This document shows positions 37,211-49,800 of a stretch of DNA of 64,000 bases, in pieces (the first letter of the stretch is position 1; each line of letters begins with the position of its first letter). The position numbers and the translations under genes are program-made. The DNA comes from Malurus cyaneus samueli (lineage: Eukaryota > Chordata > Aves > Passeriformes > Maluridae). The notes beneath the pieces are model-generated. The model ran no database searches. It was not told the origin of the DNA and saw only the letters and a list, made by a program, of their open reading frames with translations. The stretch is from positions 30,464,898 to 30,528,897 of the forward strand of contig CM019218.1 of the NCBI GenBank assembly GCA_009741485.1, in the 5' to 3' direction.

Positions 37211-38367
37211 GGAAGAAAGGTATTGCATACAATATTGAGAAGGTTAGGCTGCAATTATGGGAAAAACCACAAACAGCATATTTGAATTAAAGGAAATTAT
37301 TAAAGTGATCCTTCAAGAAATGTCTGAGAGCAGTGCTTTTCATACTTAAGTTAATGTAAGCATGATGTAGTCTGTCTGAGTGAACCAGCATAGTTTCTGG
37401 CAGTAATATATTAGAGAAGAGATTTTGGAAGCAAGAATTTTTCCTGACTGATGTTTCTTGCATTTAGAACCAAAACCATAAGTTGTACAATTACAAAACT
37501 TACTGGTGAAAAAGCTGTTAACACCTTCCCTTACTGTTACCCATTAGGGTATGAATGAGAACTTGTTTTCTTTTAAGAACAGAAAGGAGAGCTGTTTTTT
37601 CCTGGTACTTGTGAGTTACAGTAGCTCTAGTTAGGCTGTTTCAAATTTTCAAAGAGTGTGTATTTTGGTTTTACTAGTTTTGCTTTCTGTTTTTCCAGCA
37701 AAGAAGAGCTTAAGAAACTCATTGGTACCTCCTTAGTTGCTTCCAGCTCTTTGTTTTCTTCTGCAGGTTTGTGATACTCTTGCCTAAGTTTCATTATCTC
37801 TGAAAGGGAATAAAAGTTTCTTGAAGAGGTTTTTTTTTCTTTAGCTAACTTTCCTAAGCTTATATTTTCTTGTAATGGGGGTGTCCTGTGCTCTCCCTTA
37901 CTTGTAGTGTCACTCTCTTCATGTCCTTAATCCAAATCATATTCAGGACCTCTAAGATACAGTCTAAGAAGCTATATTAAGGTCTAGTGAAGAACTATAT
38001 TGCAGTGTAACATGAATATACTAGCTGAGTATCTGTGTACTGGGCTGAGTATGGCAATAAAACTATAGTTTTATCATGCTTGCGGTTTAGAAGAATAATC
38101 ACGAAGCTTTCAATTTAGTTGCTTCTGTCACGTGGAACTGTTACCTTATTATGCACTCCTGCTTTATGCTTTTTTATACTTGTGATATCTGAGCATTAAA
38201 TGATGTTATTGTCAGTAAGCTACTGAATGCTGTTACTAACACCTGTTACATGTGCCTCTGTTCTGCATGTAAGGTGGGGGATTTTTTTAGACATAATCTA
38301 TTTGGGAATATTATTTTTTGTGTTAGCTGTTGTCTAGCAGATATTCTTTATAAATACTTACGTGTAA
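35498..38367. other. Noncoding stretch, no gene recognised
   Basis: AT-rich unique DNA with a long poly(A) tract at 37172-37210 and no recognisable gene or transposon. A CACGTG E-box occurs near 38130. Confidence 0.7.
37172..37210 (+). repeat. Poly(A) tract, A27 G A11-like
   Basis: A long A run with one G interruption, followed by GGAAGAAAGG. The sequence before it shows no sign of a processed gene copy, so a retrocopy tail is not supported. Confidence 0.9.
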
Positions 38368-38372
38368 GACAC

Positions 38373-38944
38373 TGTTATGGTTTAACCCCAGCCAGCAGCC
38401 AAGCCCCTGCAGCTGATCACTCATACCCCCACCAGCAGGATCAGGGAGAGAATCAGAAGGGTAAAAGCCACAAAACGCCTGGGTTTAATAGGGAAAGCCA
38501 AAGCTGTGCACACCAGCAAAGCCAAACAGGGAATTAACTCAGTGCTTCCCTTGGGCAGGCCTGGGTTCAGCATCTCCAGGAGAGCAGGGCCCCATCATGC
38601 CTAACAGTGACTTGGAAAGACAAACACCATCACTCCAAATGTCCCCCTTTCCTCCTTCTCCCCACTTCATATATTGAGCATGATGTCATATGGTCTGGAA
38701 TGTCCCTTTGGTCAGTTGGGGTCACCTGTTCTGGCTGTGTCACCTCCCAACCTCCCATGCACTGCCAGCTTACTCGCCAGCGTGGCCATACAAAAAGTGG
38801 AGAAGGCCTTGGCTCTGTTGTAGCCCTGTTCAGTAATAACAAAAACATTATGTTATCATTTCCCTGTTCAGCACAAATCCAAAACATAGTCCTGTACTAG
38901 CCACTTTGAAGAAAATAAATTCTACCCTGGCTGAAACCATCACA
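38373..38944 (-). mobile_element. Solo LTR of an avian ERVL-like endogenous retrovirus
   Basis: A 572-bp element bounded by TGTTATGGTTTAACCCCAGC on the left and GGCTGAAACCATCACA on the right, so it has the canonical TG...CA ends and short terminal inverted repeats. The flanks GACAC (38368-38372) and GACAT (38945-38949) fit a 5-bp target duplication with one later change. The body matches a common bird LTR family I know: on the minus strand a CRE-like TGACATCA (38681-38688), a TATA-like AATATATGAAG (about 38665-38675) and an ATTAAA polyadenylation signal (38484-38489) follow in the correct U3-R-U5 order. No gag, pol or env lies beside it, so the provirus was probably reduced to a solo LTR by recombination. 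Open frames of 85 to 97 codons inside it are not genes. Confidence 0.92.
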
Positions 38945-38949
38945 GACAT

Positions 38950-41900
38950 TCCTAAGCTGGAAATTGTAAAAGAAATTGCCCCAAGAGTTGTAACCCCATA
39001 CTTTGGGTCTCATGTCCCTGTCACTTCCACAATAAATGGACAGTAAGGAACTATAGAGAGAAGTGGAAACACATCAGGGTAGAAGTTATCACTGTATAAA
39101 CATACTTTTTCACTCAGCACGGCCCAAAGAGACCGCCGTGTTGGCCTGGCAGGAGGCTGTGGGACCGTGCTGGTGCAGAAGTGCCTAATGCCCTCTGTGA
39201 CAGTGTATAGCATCATATATTTGCAGTGTAGAGTGTGTATTTCTGGGAAGGGAATCTGCATTGAAGTGCAGTAACGTGGATTGTAAGAAGTTTTCAGTGA
39301 GTCTCCCATATACAAATCAAATGCAGTTTTCAGTGTCAGAGATAATAAAGATAAAAGCTTTATGTGGATAAATAAAAAACCTGGCTTGTGCTTTTTTTCG
39401 AAGGTATTTATTGTCATTAACATTTATCAACACTGTCCTCTACATTTAGTCTGATAAATAAGAGAGCACTGGGAGCAGAGAAGTGGAGCAGGCCAAGAAG
39501 TGCAATTCTGTCTGCTTTGCTTCTCAAATGGCAGATCTCTTTAATGCAGTCCATGTGTTCAGTCTTGCTTGCCTTTAGGTGGTGGAGGTTTCATACTGGA
39601 GAAAACAATGATTTGCAAATAAGTATTATTTTGCAATTCAGTAAAGATGTATGTGTAGGGTTAGCTAGAAAGGAGACCTTGCCTTTGTGCAAGGAACTGT
39701 AATATTGGGGGTTACTCGTTTTGGTTTGATTTCAGTGCTCGTTTACTCAATGACACAATAACCCTCTTTGTATATGCACTTCGTGCATGAATGGAAGGGT
39801 GAACAGGACCAAAAGCAGGTGTTTGTGCTACAGAGGGGAAAGTTAAAACAATATTTATAGGCTATTCATTTATTATTTATTTGAAGTTGTTCAATAAGAT
39901 GGAAGTTGAAATAGAAAACAGCAAAATCCAGCTTTATCTAGAGGATTGGTCTCAGCCTTGCTGCAAACCTCCACAGTTAAACAGATGTTCACAGGAGATG
40001 AATTGTTTCTTCTATTAATTTTTAGCTTATTTAGAGTCTGATTCCACCCCTTTTGTAGTGCCTTATTCAAGTGTGAAAACTAACTGTGGTTACTCTCCCT
40101 AAGCTTCTGTGTAATGTAACTACTTGGCATGCAAAATATTCCTCAGGATTGTGTAACTGGGTCCTTTGGTGTTGTAGAAGAAGAATCACACTACTCACAG
40201 ACTTGTGCCTATAAATATTAGTGAGGGATAAGCATGACCAACTATTAAATGGATTTAGTGTCTTTGCTTGTCTGGTACTAACTGTTCTGTATGGAAATAC
40301 ATGAGGTGGGTGGTCCTTAAGTTTGTTCTTTGTTGTTTGTAATGCCCCTCCAGCTTGTTTAGTTAATGTAAGTGCCAGAGTGAACCTCTTCAGCCAATGA
40401 CAATGTGAGAAATAGATAAGTAAAATTTTAGCTGATACATATGGCTGCAGCATGGATGGGAACTCCATTAGAACCATTTAATTCAACCAACAACATCCAT
40501 TTCCTCCCCCCCACCCCTTTCTTTCTGGGATGTGTTTAAAATGTTGGTTTGGTCAGAAAATTGGCTAAAACTGGTATTAGTTTATATATAATTTTGGAAA
40601 TCAGATGTGCGCTCATTCTACTTACAGAAATAAGTTTTTCTGTAGATTGATTCAGGAGGAGAAGGACAACTTTAGGAAAACAATAAATTCAGACTATTTC
40701 TCCTTCGTGAATTAATGCTTCATTTTCAAGTGAAAAATAATTTCATTATTTCATTACTGGTGTGATGTCAGAGACATGGCTCCATGTAAAATTTACATCC
40801 TGATAGTGTTAAGAAAGGCTTCCTGACCACATGGATTTGTAAATTGGGTATGTTAGGCAGGCATCATCAAGGGAAAAAAAGCGATGGAGCCTCCTCTTGT
40901 CACTTATCCGTTTGGTTTTCCGGTAGAGACAGTAGTTTAGGATACAGCTAGGTTCAAGAAAGGACTAGCCATCTTTTCCAAGAAGTAGCTTTTAGATTCT
41001 GAGAAGCATGTCTGCTTTACTTAACGATGTGAAGAGAGGAACAATTCACTACATTTATATAACTTCCCAGTATAAAATTACATTTAAGGGATTGTTTGGA
41101 AAGCTGGTTAGGACTGTAGCATGTTATTTTTTAAAATCCTGTTTCTATGTGCTCTGATTTCCATGACACTATTCTTTAGGGAGAGCACATTTGTTATAGG
41201 AGGCTAAATTATTTCCTTTTGCAAAGCCTTACAGGCTCTGAAACTCCCACTGGCTGCTGTCCAGAAAGAAAGATTTGTGAGTTCTGCCCAGTGTCTGCAA
41301 ATGTGTGATGATATTTATATCCATTGAGTTGTTTTCACTGTAGCTAGATCTGGTAAAAGTTTGTGGCTTTACTGCAAGTCAGAGACTTGTGGTAAAGATT
41401 GAGAACTTTGAAATCAAGTTTTGTGCTTGAAAAGATGTTCTGACTTCCACTGCGTCCATGATTACTGGGTGGGAAGGAGGATCATCCTGATTACCCATCA
41501 GCTCTCCCTGAGAGGGGCAAAGTCAGCAAACCTTCAAGGAAAGAAGTAAAACTTGTATTTCTTTGGAAAGCACTAATACTGTTAAAGTATTAAACAAAAA
41601 GCGAAATATTGTCTCAACTGCGACTTCAAAAGTGATTCACAATTATTTCGTTGGTAGAGTCAGTCCTTAAAATCCAGCTTATTCTGCACAACTGTAAGTT
41701 GTGTTGATTCAAAAGTCTTTCGCATTGGGACTTCTGAAAGAAAAAAATGCCTTTTTGTTCTTGTATTTTTCTAAACTGATGAGAACAAAAAGAAGGGCAG
41801 ATGTTTCACTTCTGTGTATACTTTCATGTCTTCTTTCTCTTTTCCTCCGCAAGAAGTTTCCACTAAGAAAAGAAAAAAAGGCCAGCAATAAAATCTCCTT

Positions 41901-43052
41901 GTTCTGGGAAGCATTTCCAAGCATGTAAAAAATACCAATGTGATGCTTTTATAGAAACATTTTTGCTTAAGTTGTCGATGATGCACTTGATCGTTATTGG
42001 AAAAATTTTATGCTATTTACTACTTCCTTGCAGATATTGCTTAATTGAATGTTTCTCTCAGATTTTTCCATATGGTGTTCCCCTTCCTTTCCCACTTGAC
42101 ATATCATAAAGCAAGGATGGCCATGGTCCCTTGAAACTTTGCCACATTTTAGGCTGAAAATCTGCAGTATAATCGGTAGATAAGGGAACTGTGCAGGCTT
42201 GACCCTGTTCCTGGCTTTACCCTATGTTTTCTGTGTAGTTGTAAGTAATAGCAGTGCTCAGTCTATCTGCAGGTTTCCTAATTTCCTAAACAAGTCATAT
42301 GGCTACCTTAATATCTCCTGATCTCCATTTTTATTTGAAGTTAATGAAGTCTGAGATCCTTAGGAAGATGTTTGTATATGGAAATAGTTTTCCTTGAATA
42401 TTTTCTTATAAGTTAACACTTTTCAAATGGATTTATGGCATTAGGTCTAGAAATAGTATTGGATGAAGCATATGTAGCATAACACTTATGGCTCTTTTCA
42501 GTGTGTGTGACTGTAACTGGCTGAAGATCCAAATACCAGTGAAAGGATGTGGTAAATTTTCCTTGAAGCTGGCAAAAGTTCCCATGTTGGAACTTTTTAA
42601 AACAACTAGGCTGGTATACGGGAAAACATACTGCAGAGAGAACAGTGTTTTATCAGTAGAAAAATAGGCTGGTTTTTCCTGTAGGCCTCTCTGTGTACAG
42701 CTGGTGAAGTTGTAAATGATAGTTATTCTAGTTCGCCTTCATTTTGTCCATTTTGTTGGATGTGGCCTACAGTATGACTGAAGGCCTCAGTCTCATGCCA
42801 GTGAAAATGTCGATTGACATTTCCTTGTTTAGTTTCTCTTGTTAAGTGCAGAGTGAGACTTCCAAGGGTGTAGCTAAGAAAATACTGATTTTTTTTTCCC
42901 CAGATGAAAAGTTGCAAGCATCTGACAGTAGGGTTGGAATAGAAAAATTGTCTTGATTGTGTAACTCCAGCCTTTGGCTGTGCAACCCTGAGAGCTCTTG
43001 AGCAATAGATGAATGCAATGTGCTGTTGACTAGATAATGTTGTTGTTTTTAG
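38950..43052. other. Noncoding stretch, no gene recognised
   Basis: Unique DNA. Two minus-strand open frames of about 136 codons (39010-39423 and 40067-40477) have no known domain and are treated as chance. A C-rich patch lies near 40505-40517. No RNA gene or transposon is recognised. Confidence 0.65.
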
Positions 43053-43158
43053 GCTGTGGACTGTAGACTGATTTTCTCACAAGCCAATGGAGTGGGGCTT
43101 TCCCACACTTGCAACATCGCTGGTTTTCCAGCAGTACAACATGTCTCGTGTCCAGAAG
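43053..43158 (+). other. Possible 106-nt exon at the edge of a CpG-dense patch (low confidence)
   Basis: A T-rich tract ending TTTTTAG gives a candidate acceptor at 43051-43052, and CCAGAAG before GTAAAT gives a good donor at 43159. Of the three plus-strand frames only one is open, starting AVDCRLIFSQANGVGLSHTC. I recognise no family. A minus-strand frame of 87 codons overlaps. It could be an alternative or untranslated exon, or chance. Confidence 0.15.
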
Positions 43159-43580
43159 GTAAATTGCCACTGGAATGCCCTCGCTGGGTCGGCCATCAGC
43201 CGAGCAAAGCCGAGCGCTGCCCCAGTCAGCCGCGATGTCAGCACGGGCAGCACGGTCATTTGGAAATACACACCATGGCCTTACAGATGGCACTTCCTTG
43301 TAGCTGCAGAATCGTAACCTGCTCCTCTCCAGCTTCAGTTTCTGACATCCTTCTGCAGCAAGTGTGGCTGAGAGGGCGTCTAGGAGCTAGAGGAGCTGGG
43401 AGCCTGACCTCGTCTCTCAGAGTTTCGAGTGGACTTGGGTTGGATGCATGAAAGTGATGGGATGTACGGGTGCAGATGTGCACAGCTGTGATTAACTCAG
43501 GGTGGTACCTGGAATACGTGGGTGCTTGTGCTTTAAGACCCTCAGTCCGAGAGCTTGCTGTGGGGTCTGCTCCGGGGATC
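43110..43580. promoter_or_regulatory. Small CpG-dense, GC-rich patch
   Basis: Nine CpG dinucleotides fall within 43182-43254 and about eight more between 43375 and 43580, while most of the window has very few. The patch is also clearly GC-richer than its flanks. It could be a weak promoter or enhancer, a conserved or exonic element, or an unrecognised repeat. It is shorter and less dense than a classical CpG-island promoter, and I see no TATA box or gene start. Confidence 0.4.
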
Positions 43581-43729
43581 TGTGTGTATATGTGGTGTTT
43601 GCAGTGAGGCCTTTGGAGCCAGTGGTTTTGTTTGACTCTGGAGCTAGAAGGGATTTTCTTCATTTGCATTTTACTTCATTCAGCCTAAGAAATGGCAGGT
43701 ACAAGTCTTGAAACTTTGATGGAGAAATT

Positions 43730-43748
43730 GATTTAATCCAATTAAATC
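43730..43748. promoter_or_regulatory. Homeodomain dimer palindrome (P3 type), TAATCCAATTA core
   Basis: GATTTAAT and ATTAAATC are exact reverse complements separated by CCA. The core at 43734-43744, TAAT-CCA-ATTA, fits the P3 consensus TAATYNRATTA for cooperative dimers of paired-class homeodomain proteins. TAATCC is the half site favoured by lysine-50 homeodomains such as Otx and Goosecoid. It lies about 150 bp after the CpG-dense patch. Function is inference. Confidence 0.3.
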
Positions 43749-45793
43749 TCCTAGGAAGTTTGTCCTGCAAATAAAGCTACTTTCTTTTGCTTGATAGTCA
43801 TGAATTAAGTGTTAGTATTGAATTAAAGAATTTGTGTTCTGAACTGTTAACCACTGCAGTTCTCTTTGGTGCTGGCCTAGGAAAATACTTCTAAGACAAT
43901 AGCGGAGATTTTAAGTCTCAGTATAGTGTTGTATTTTTAGGGGGTTTATGTAAGAACAAATGTTAAAAAAAGTGTTTCTACTTTTGTCAATCCCATGTAA
44001 TCCAGGATAATTTCGTATTACTGATTACTGCATTACTAATCATTACTTATTATCAGTTTTTACCTGGAAGGAAATGGACAAGTAAAATGAATAGTTTGCA
44101 ACTTTTTTTTGTGGCAAAACTTGCTGGTATTCACTGTTATTGGGAGACTGCAACCTTTACTGCAGTCTATACTATACCAAAAACAGAGGTGAAGCATCAT
44201 TTTTGTTAGAAATAGCATGAATTAATAATGAGTTGAGTGAATTTATGATACATGTTTCTGTGTAGGGCTAGAAAATAAAGGGAAAAATACTGATGTTTTC
44301 AGCACTGTAGCAGGAGCAAAGCTGTGCTCCTGTGTAGGGTGGTCTGGATGTGTGGCACTTTTCTCCTGCCGTTGTGGTGCAGTGTCACTGAGTCGCAGCT
44401 TCCCAAAACTCCTCACATGTAAATAAAGCCTTTTGAGTAGTGAGTATATTATGTTGTTTCGTATGCCCATCCTTGCCAAGGGATCAGAAAGTTCACTGGT
44501 CGTTTTTTACCTGGAGTTTTGGCAAACACCCGGGTGTCACAGAATGCAATAATGCCACTCTTTGATGTTTATACTAGCTGCCTTTCCATTTTAATGATCA
44601 GAGCAGGAGGAAATGTGTCAAATCAGCTGCATGGCAGAAGGAATTCATTAAAGCAAGTAAATTGAATTCTACTCAAGTTTCAAGCTTCTGGGTTGGAGTC
44701 ACAAAGCAGTAATCATCTTCTAGCTGGTTTTAATTATTTATTTTGTGGCCCTTTCCTTGTCCATAAAACTGATATTTACTGTGGGTTAGCCTGAGAAAAT
44801 GAGCCATGCTATTGAGGCCTTGAGCTGTGTAAACATTAACAAGTACCTTTTTGTTGTAGTCTCTTATGTGTTTGTCAAGACAAAGGGGAGAGAGTGAATG
44901 AACCAGGATGCTAAATCGGGTCCGTGCAGTCTTCCCCTGTAGTTTGCCTTTCAGGTACAATCCAGCTTGCTAGCAACAGGAATACTTAACCAAGTGATGA
45001 CATTTTTCTATTGTAGGTGATACAAATAAGTGAATGTATAGAGAAACTCCCTGTGTCTTAGAGCAACAATAAAGTGTGGGACCCTTTTTTATCCAGTTAG
45101 AACTTAGAGCAGGACACTGTATCTACAGGCCGTGATAGCGCTGATTTACTTCCCAGCTTGAGGTCTGTGTGGCACATTGTTTTTCATACCAAATTTCATG
45201 TGACTACCCCGTAGCCCCCACTATCTCTGTTTTCTCCAAGAAATAATGTTCCCTTGCATCTCTTTCCCCATAACTCTAAAGGAATCCTAGCAAGGGACAG
45301 ATCCCAAGCCTGTGTGGTTTACTGAACTACTTAGCTGAAGTGAATTTGAGCTTTACCCTCCACATATTTTGGTCCTTCTCTACAAGGAGGTGGTCATGAC
45401 TACATGGGAATGGATGGCTGATTACTTAAGATGGGCTGCAGTTATGTAGTTCTTCTTTAATGTACTGTGTGTACCTAAGGCTGATGAATGATGGGCGTGG
45501 CTTGATAAAGCAGAAGGGTTGAAGTGTTAGTGCCCTTTGTATTTGCTGGGCATATCAAACATGCATTTGAGACATGGCTTCACTGGGATGGCTGATGGGA
45601 CTGCAAACACCTTATTGCTGCTACAGAGTGTGATATCCATTTATTAATTTATGCACATATGCTTTAAGAGATGTACAGGCCCCACAGAACAGGGTAGATA
45701 GCAAGGAACAGTTCAATGACCTTCCTCTACCCTTCTTTCATGGAGCACTGCTGGATGTGTACATTGGCAGAGAGTCAATAGCTTGGTCCTGCT

Positions 45794-45847
45794 GGGGTTT
45801 TGTTTTAGTGGGATTTTCTGGGTTGTTTTGGTGGGGTTTTTTTCCCT
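45794..45847 (+). repeat. G/T-rich low-complexity tract
   Basis: Four G runs (45794-45797, 45810-45812, 45820-45822, 45833-45836) are separated by T-rich loops of 7 to 12 bases and followed by T9. Four runs could in principle make a quadruplex, but the long loops make it weak. Confidence 0.55.
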
Positions 45848-46861
45848 GTTCTTCAGAACCTTGCCAAGTTTTATGCTGCTTTGTCCACTGGTTAAAAATT
45901 GTATAACAACTAAGTCTGATGACTTCAGAAAAGCTGTATGTGTCATAACAAACTGAGTTCTGTAGTGTTCCATTTTAAGTTGCTTTTAATTGTTATTCAT
46001 CTATTAGTAAAGTTTTATAAAAACAACCTTTCACTTTTCACAGCTCTTATTAAAATTAAGGCTGGCAGCAGTGTCCTAGCTTGGATCCTGCATGTAGTTG
46101 AGTTGTTCACTCACCTCTCTGTTAAACTCTGTTATGATGAATTTTTTTTTTTCCCCAGATAATAACCTTATATAATGTCAGGTTAAGATTTTAGGATCAG
46201 ATCTACCCGGAAAAAGAAATCAGTGCTATAAATTTCATGTGCCCTTCAAGCTCCAGAGCTGATATTCACAGAATGGTGGATTATCAGAGTGGGGATTTCA
46301 CTGATTGTCCCAAGGGCTGAAATCTCTGCTTTCTTTACTTGCAACAAAACAACAGAGGCACTGCAGACTTTTCATCTGTCTTATGCAAACTTGCTTTAAT
46401 CTACTTTTGAAATTGTGACCAGTTCTGTAGGAGGGAGAGGTTTAGTCTTCAGTTTTGCTTGGTCCTTCGCCTGCTGAAATCTACTAACGAGAGCAGCAGT
46501 TGGTGCCAAATGCAGTGTTTTGTTTTCTTTTTCTGTGATCCCGAGAAATGTCTAGTACAAACCGGACCATGACCACCCACTCATTTCACATGAGCCATGG
46601 ATCACTTGCCAGATGGCAAAGACTAAGGAACAGAAGATTTAATACAGCAGATCTGTCTGGTTTATGTATTCTGTTTAGCTCAGAATGAGGCACCACCTCC
46701 TCTCCTACCTTATTCACCCTGTCCTTGCAGTTGAGGGGTGAGCAGACAAATAATCCCATTATTGTTTATATTTGGAGGTATGAAATTTCATTGTCCTTAT
46801 CTGAGTTTGTATAAATATGGTATTAGTTTTGGTCAATCAGCTCTTTCCTAAAGGAATATTG

Positions 46862-46887
46862 CATTATAATGTTACATTATAATGTTG
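46862..46887 (+). repeat. Tandem duplication, 2 x 13 bp
   Basis: CATTATAATGTTA is followed directly by CATTATAATGTTG. The junction creates the perfect 12-bp palindrome ACATTATAATGT at 46874-46885. Confidence 0.85.
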
Positions 46888-49800
46888 TCCCAGACTGAGT
46901 TCTACCAACTAAAAATCCCAAAAAAAACCTCTGTAGGCCTTGAGTGAAAAAGAAATATTTCTGTTGCTGTATAAAAACTGTATTGAAAAAGGTGGGTTTG
47001 AGTAATGCATTTTGAGAGTTTGCCACGCATATGTCACTTCATTGGTGATAATATGAGAATTGACCAGAAATACATGCAAATTCATCAAAGTACAGCTGAC
47101 CACACCACTTCCATGCAAGCTGAATGAAATGCCTAAAGTAGGGCTGAAATGTTGCTGGATAAGATCATTTCAGTAGATGATAATGCTGATCCAGGAAGAC
47201 TCACATTTTGAATTCAGTCACCCTTAACATATGGTTAAAGTCTATGCTTTAGGTCTTTTTTTATCATATTCTTTGGCAAGACCTCGGTATTTTTGCTTTG
47301 CATCTAGAAAACATATAGAAGCAGAGCTAACACAAACCTGATGCATTATAAACCTTACACTTTTCTGTCACCCTAATTTGTGCAGTTCACATTTCATAGG
47401 TCAGAGTTGAGTATGTGTTTCTAATCTCCTGATGCTTGCTGAAAATAGATGGACAAAAGGGGAAATTTTGAAATAATTTTAAAGAATTAATTTGTTTTAC
47501 TATTACTGTTGTCTTAACTGTTGTAAGTGAAGGATTTTAATTTGTTGGAAGAATGGAAGGAGAGAGCAGTTTGTGATAAACTCACACTGACCTGAGATTT
47601 GTGCCTTGAGGACCTCTGTAAACAATAGTATGCCCTTTTTCCTTACCTGTGTGGCAGCTTCACAGTTTCTAACCCTGTGGGGATGTCTGTGTCCTAGTGG
47701 ACATTTAGGGTGTTGTGAACTTGAAAGCAAAGCTCTGAAATGCTCCCCAGAGGAAGAGGTAGAGTGTGTAGCGCATTCATGTGGTGGGTTTTTGCTAGTC
47801 TCACTTGCCTTACAAAAAGCCCATTAGATAATTACAGTTTTTGTGCTGTCTTGTCATCACTTCTAAATAGAAAGAATTTGAGTGATGTCCTCTGGAGCTG
47901 TTCAAAATGCAGATAAAATTTGAAATATCTTTGCCTGATAGGAATAGTTACAGTAAAAGTTGCCTTTAATTAGTTGGGAGTACTGTTGCAGTTATTAAAC
48001 CTGTAACTGGTGTTGAACCCAACCAAGCTTGGAAGCAATCCTCTGCTTTGCTTGGGGGAAAGGAGCCCCTGGCAAAAGTGAAATCAGACTATTGGCTAGC
48101 TGCTGCTTCTTGTAAGTGTTGCCTTTGCTCAAACCATCTATCCTGATCTACAGCTGGCTTTCATTGGTGTCTGGAAGGATTGCATGAGACTACGCAGGAC
48201 ACCTTGCAACTCCTATGTGTCTCATGTGTGTTCATAGAGAAAAATTGGAAAGGGACTACAGGGATTCATATCACCTTGCTCTCCCAAATGCAGGATGTAA
48301 GTCATGTATGTGTGTACTTGCATCCAAGCATTAATGGGGAGAGGAGATGGGATTGTGCTTTGCTGAATTTAAGGTCATCTTTGAGGAGAAATTTCTCACT
48401 GTTGATTCTGGCTGGTGCGGGACGTTGGAGACAGTAAAGCAGAGCAGAATTCATCCTTCTAGGTCCTCTGCACTGATAGAAATCACTGTAATTCAAGGTG
48501 ATGAAAACTGCCAGGAGCTCCTACATTATAAATTCAGCTTTTCCTGAAGCCTCTAAGCAGACTCTTTCATCAGGGTCAGCTGTTAAAGAGGAAGATTTAA
48601 GGCCCAGTTTAAGTAAAATCATCACCACTGATTTATTTCATTAGTAGGTGACTTGATAAAGTGGTGAACACCCAGTTCCTTTAGGAGTGATCAAATTGTC
48701 CAATGTTACAGATAGTAGGCTCCATGCTCCAAAACATACACTGATATTCTCAATCTACTTTTGAGTCTGAGTTTCTCCACCTTGTGGGAGGCTGTGAAAG
48801 GTGCACCTGTGATGTCTGTAGGAGGTACTATTTGGAGTTTCTTTAAGGTGATGATCCCTGGACATTTCAAATATAATTGTGAGGACATTTGCTGAGCAAA
48901 CAGGACTACTGTCACTCAATTTAGCTAATTTGAAGGATGCAAGGAGGAAACAAAGAGTGGGCAGGAAAAAAAATTATTTTCCCAAGTTTAAATTAAGAGT
49001 CTTATCAGTGATTATTCACTCAGCCAAAACATAGTAAAAACTCTACTCCTCTGGATCACTGGTTATTGCCAGGTAATAGGTGCCCAGAAATTACAGTCAT
49101 CTAGTTGTTCTTTCATGTATGTGAAATTTGTTGCACATCTTTGGCAAAAGTTACAAACACCATCATTTATTCAGCGCTTGAGAATTTAATGTTTACAGTG
49201 GAGGAATTTGGCCAGAGGTAGTTTAGCAGCACTGTGATGAGGTAGCATAGAAAAAGATTATTTTGCCCTGTCCCTGCTGTAATTAAACTCTGTGGTGAAG
49301 CTCTTGTTGTCTAAGACTTTAACAATGGCAGCATCTGGAAACAATACATTTTGTTTAAAAGTGGGAAAAAATCCATATATAAAGTAAATATGTGTTTATG
49401 CATATAAAAATGTTTTTTAAACATTAATATGTATCTTTTAAAATAGATAAATATGCAAAAGCTAAAATGAGGGGAATTTTAAGCAAGAGTTTTGAGCACT
49501 GCAAGTTTATTATTGTAGCAAAGAGAATGTTGTTTTCTGAGGGGAAGCAAATTCTTTTGAGTTGTATTTACTTGAGCCTGAGTGTGTTGCTTTGTTTCAT
49601 CTGTTTTCACAGAAGAGTAACTGAGTGCCAGCCCTCGAAAGTGTTGACTTTGTCTCTTTCTCTTCCCTTTAAATAATGTGATGCTCCATAACACCTTTCC
49701 AATTTAGGACACAGAAACCAAGTGTAAAGCCTATCATGATTTGAGTGCCACATCTCTCTTAGAGCATTCATACTGCCGTGTGATTTGCATGGATGGGCAC

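Noticed and set aside
38250..38900. Open frames of 85 to 97 codons on both strands
   Set aside because: They lie in or across the solo LTR, which does not code for protein.
38373..38944. Search for gag, pol or env beside the LTR
   Set aside because: Neither flank shows retroviral coding sequence, a primer-binding site or a second LTR, so only a solo LTR is supported.
39010..39423. 137-codon minus-strand open frame
   Set aside because: No known domain, no splice or promoter context, composition like the flanking DNA.
40067..40477. 136-codon minus-strand open frame
   Set aside because: No known domain and nothing to distinguish it from chance.
43256..43669. 137-codon minus-strand open frame over the CpG patch
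   Set aside because: GC-rich DNA has fewer stop codons, which explains the length. The peptide is low in hydrophobic core and unrecognised.
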